Source: JACZYA01 sp965247455 (GTDB lineage Bacteria; Acidobacteriota; Terriglobia; Acidiferrales; 2-02-FULL-67-57). Taken from it: a stretch of 64,000 nucleotides of DNA. Made by a program: the position numbers and the translations under genes. Shown in pieces: positions 62,573-64,000 of the stretch; position 1 is the first letter of the stretch, and each line of letters opens with the position of its first letter. The notes beneath the pieces were generated by a model. The model was not told where the DNA came from. It saw only the letters and a program-made list of their open reading frames with translations, and searched no databases. The DNA is taken from NCBI GenBank assembly GCA_965247455.1, contig CBDFHE010000016.1, forward strand, positions 1 to 64,000, given 5' to 3'.

Positions 62573-63504
62573 GGGTGCACCTTCTGGGTGGCTGAGAACA
62601 GGCGTGATTCTACTGCACTGCACTGGTCGAAGAGGCGATGGGTCTGCAAGGCAAAGACTACGCTGGTAGCCAGCAACAACGCGCCCGCAGCCACGTGGGC
62701 CACCGTCAGAGCTACCGTTAGGGATTGCGGCTGAGGCGCGTCGGAGGTGGCCAAGCGAGCCAGATAGGACCCCGTGCCGAGCGCAAGTTGCAGGGCCGTG
62801 AGTAGTGCGAGGGCCCTAGCCGGTTGTTGGAGCGCCGTCTGTTTGTGATGGAGCAAGACACGGCGAACCGTCCAGGCCACCAGCACCACGACTAAGCCGG
62901 CTCCCAGCAGGTGGGGAACAATGCCCAGAACCTGGTGCCGCACGGTGGCGCCCAGTACGAGTTGGACGAAAACAGCCATCGCAGTTGCAATTGAAAGGCG
63001 CGGCAAGGACGGCACTCGTTCCTCCGCCAGTGGCGGCGCCTCTTCCTGCCAACCTTTGCTGGTGAAGAGGGCCAGGCTGACCATCAGGCAGAAAAAAAGC
63101 TGCGCCAGGGAAGCGTGACCCACCGAAACAGGCCAAGGAAGCAGATAGAGGACTGTGATGCCGCCCAGAATCCCTTGCAGCACGACCGCCGCCACTCCGG
63201 CGAACGCGAGGCGCCGCAGCCAGCTACGGTGCTCAGCCCGCCATAGCCAGAGCGCCAGGATGATGGTGAGCAGGCCAACCGATGCGCCAATCATCCGGTG
63301 CCCGTGTTCATAGAAGATGCCGCCGACCATGGGCGGCATCCAGGTTCCGTAGGAGAGCGGCCAGTCGGGGACGGCCAAGCCGGCCTGGTTGCTGGTTACC
63401 AGAGCCCCGGCCACGATGAGAAGCAAGGTGGCGCCGGCGGTGGAGACAGCAAAGCGGTGCAGCCACGGGTGGTGGTTTGTCGCTGACTTGTGCCGTTCGG
63501 TCAA
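62569..63504 (-). CDS. ctaA: Haem A synthase CtaA (COX15 type)
   Basis: A 311-residue membrane protein with eight helices. The first haem/substrate site is YEHGHRMIGASVGL (about residue 65), HASLAQLFF is at about 130, and the second half contains RHQVLGIVPHLLGAG and the final VAHVAAGALLL. It oxidises haem O to haem A for cytochrome oxidase. The best N-terminus begins at a TTG (63504) with a GGGAAG immediately upstream, as no ATG or GTG suits. It is coupled to ctaB. Confidence 0.9.
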   Translation of the reverse strand: MTERHKSATNHHPWLHRFAVSTAGATLLLIVAGALVTSNQAGLAVPDWPLSYGTWMPPMVGGIFYEHGHRMIGASVGLLTIILALWLWRAEHRSWLRRLAFAGVAAVVLQGILGGITVLYLLPWPVSVGHASLAQLFFCLMVSLALFTSKGWQEEAPPLAEERVPSLPRLSIATAMAVFVQLVLGATVRHQVLGIVPHLLGAGLVVVLVAWTVRRVLLHHKQTALQQPARALALLTALQLALGTGSYLARLATSDAPQPQSLTVALTVAHVAAGALLLATSVVFALQTHRLFDQCSAVESRLFSATQKVHP

Positions 63505-63528
63505 CGCTTCCCAGTCCGCCAGAGTTCC

Positions 63529-64000
63529 TCAGCCAGCCTTTTCCAGGACGAAGTCCACGGTCTTGGATTCCTGAGCGGCGACGCTTACTTGCATCTCGGT
63601 GGAGCCCAGGGATTCGTGCCAGACCCCTAGAGTGTAGTCGCCCGGCGGGAGATTGCCGATCTCAAAGGTGCCGTCCGCGCCGGTGACCGCGAAGTAGGGG
63701 TGCTTGAGCACGCCGATGTAGCTCTTCATCCAGGGGTGGACGTTGCACTTCACCGGAACCATGATTTCGTCCCGGGCGAAGGTGACTTCAATGGCATTGG
63801 CGCCGGGGGCCTGCGACCGGTTCCACTCGCGGTTGTTCTTCGGCACCGGGTGAACGTTGTGGGTGGTTTGATCGCTGTTGAGGATTCTGACCGTTTGTCC
63901 TGCCATGGTTCCGACCACGTGGGGCGTGTACATGCAGCCCTTCTGGTCAAGCACCACGGCGTCCGGCGGGGCGGGGAAGGAGCGTCCTTCCAGCCCGCTC
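63529..64000 (-). CDS. Cupredoxin-like/carboxypeptidase-regulatory domain protein (partial)
   Basis: The frame is open to the window edge, so the N-terminus is missing. About 157 residues are visible. Copper-type ligands appear as HNVHPVP, then VKCNVHPWMKSYIGV, giving the His, Cys-x2-His and Met set of a blue-copper site. The C-terminal 70 residues form a carboxypeptidase-regulatory-like beta sandwich (GTFEIGNLPPGDYTLGVWHESLG). Such proteins are usually exported. It lies 24 bases upstream of ctaA and may share its transcript, which suits a periplasmic copper or electron-transfer role in respiration. Confidence 0.8.
   Translation of the reverse strand, partial: SGLEGRSFPAPPDAVVLDQKGCMYTPHVVGTMAGQTVRILNSDQTTHNVHPVPKNNREWNRSQAPGANAIEVTFARDEIMVPVKCNVHPWMKSYIGVLKHPYFAVTGADGTFEIGNLPPGDYTLGVWHESLGSTEMQVSVAAQESKTVDFVLEKAG

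Overview
The window reads as a GC-rich chromosomal segment of a free-living Gram-negative bacterium, most likely a member of the Acidobacteriota known from metagenomes. This assignment is an inference. It rests on the mix of housekeeping genes, a long radical-SAM protein of the membrane-spanning-lipid synthase/tetraether synthase type, a haem A pathway, and intergenic repeats of the CCTGAGC...GAAGG kind. No rRNA, tRNA or CRISPR array was found. Most genes are single genes or short operons on both strands.

Layout. 1-4.2 kb is a damaged mobile region. Two near-identical IS1380-family copies point at each other and flank a 5' fragment of a MASE3 membrane-sensor gene and a HAD hydrolase gene with an in-frame internal deletion. 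4.2-19.9 kb holds a glycosyltransferase, a 2-oxoacid:ferredoxin oxidoreductase (korAB) with a [2Fe-2S] protein, a 41-residue membrane peptide, lon, a DASS transporter, a transglutaminase-like protein, a second glycosyltransferase, a DinB protein, a PuuD-like membrane domain and a LuxR-type regulator with a degenerate receiver. 19.9-27.6 kb has a Vgb-like propeller, queG with a DUF2461 gene, a TPR protein, the large radical-SAM protein and a YjbQ protein. 27.6-40.4 kb has a molybdenum-cofactor riboswitch with its own promoter ahead of moaA, then nadA, DUF2203, a DUF255 protein, a broken metallophosphoesterase, thiC, a methyltransferase, an orphan nuoB, a Rieske protein, EVE, cyclase and CaCA genes.

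40.5-44.9 kb is a four-gene minus-strand cluster: PiT-type anion transporter, ArsM-like methyltransferase keeping the arsenic-binding cysteines, a radical-SAM protein translationally coupled to it, and a second methyltransferase. It is the best candidate here for an undescribed pathway, probably making an organoarsenical. 45-54 kb has mutM, comM, a DsbA-like protein, an ISNCY-type insertion sequence with intact terminal repeats and a 16-17 bp target duplication, and an anti-sigma/STAS pair. 54.2-63.5 kb is a haem and oxidase-assembly region: hemE-hemH-hemY on the plus strand; ctaA-ctaB, an ABC exporter, a small membrane protein and DUF420 on the minus strand. Between them lie a ferredoxin and an unusual membrane protein combining HEAT-like helices with a lipoyl-like barrel. 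The window ends inside a cupredoxin-like gene.

Start codons were chosen from ribosome-binding sites, stop/start overlaps and family N-termini. Several are GTG or TTG. All family names come from reading motifs by eye; no database search was run.
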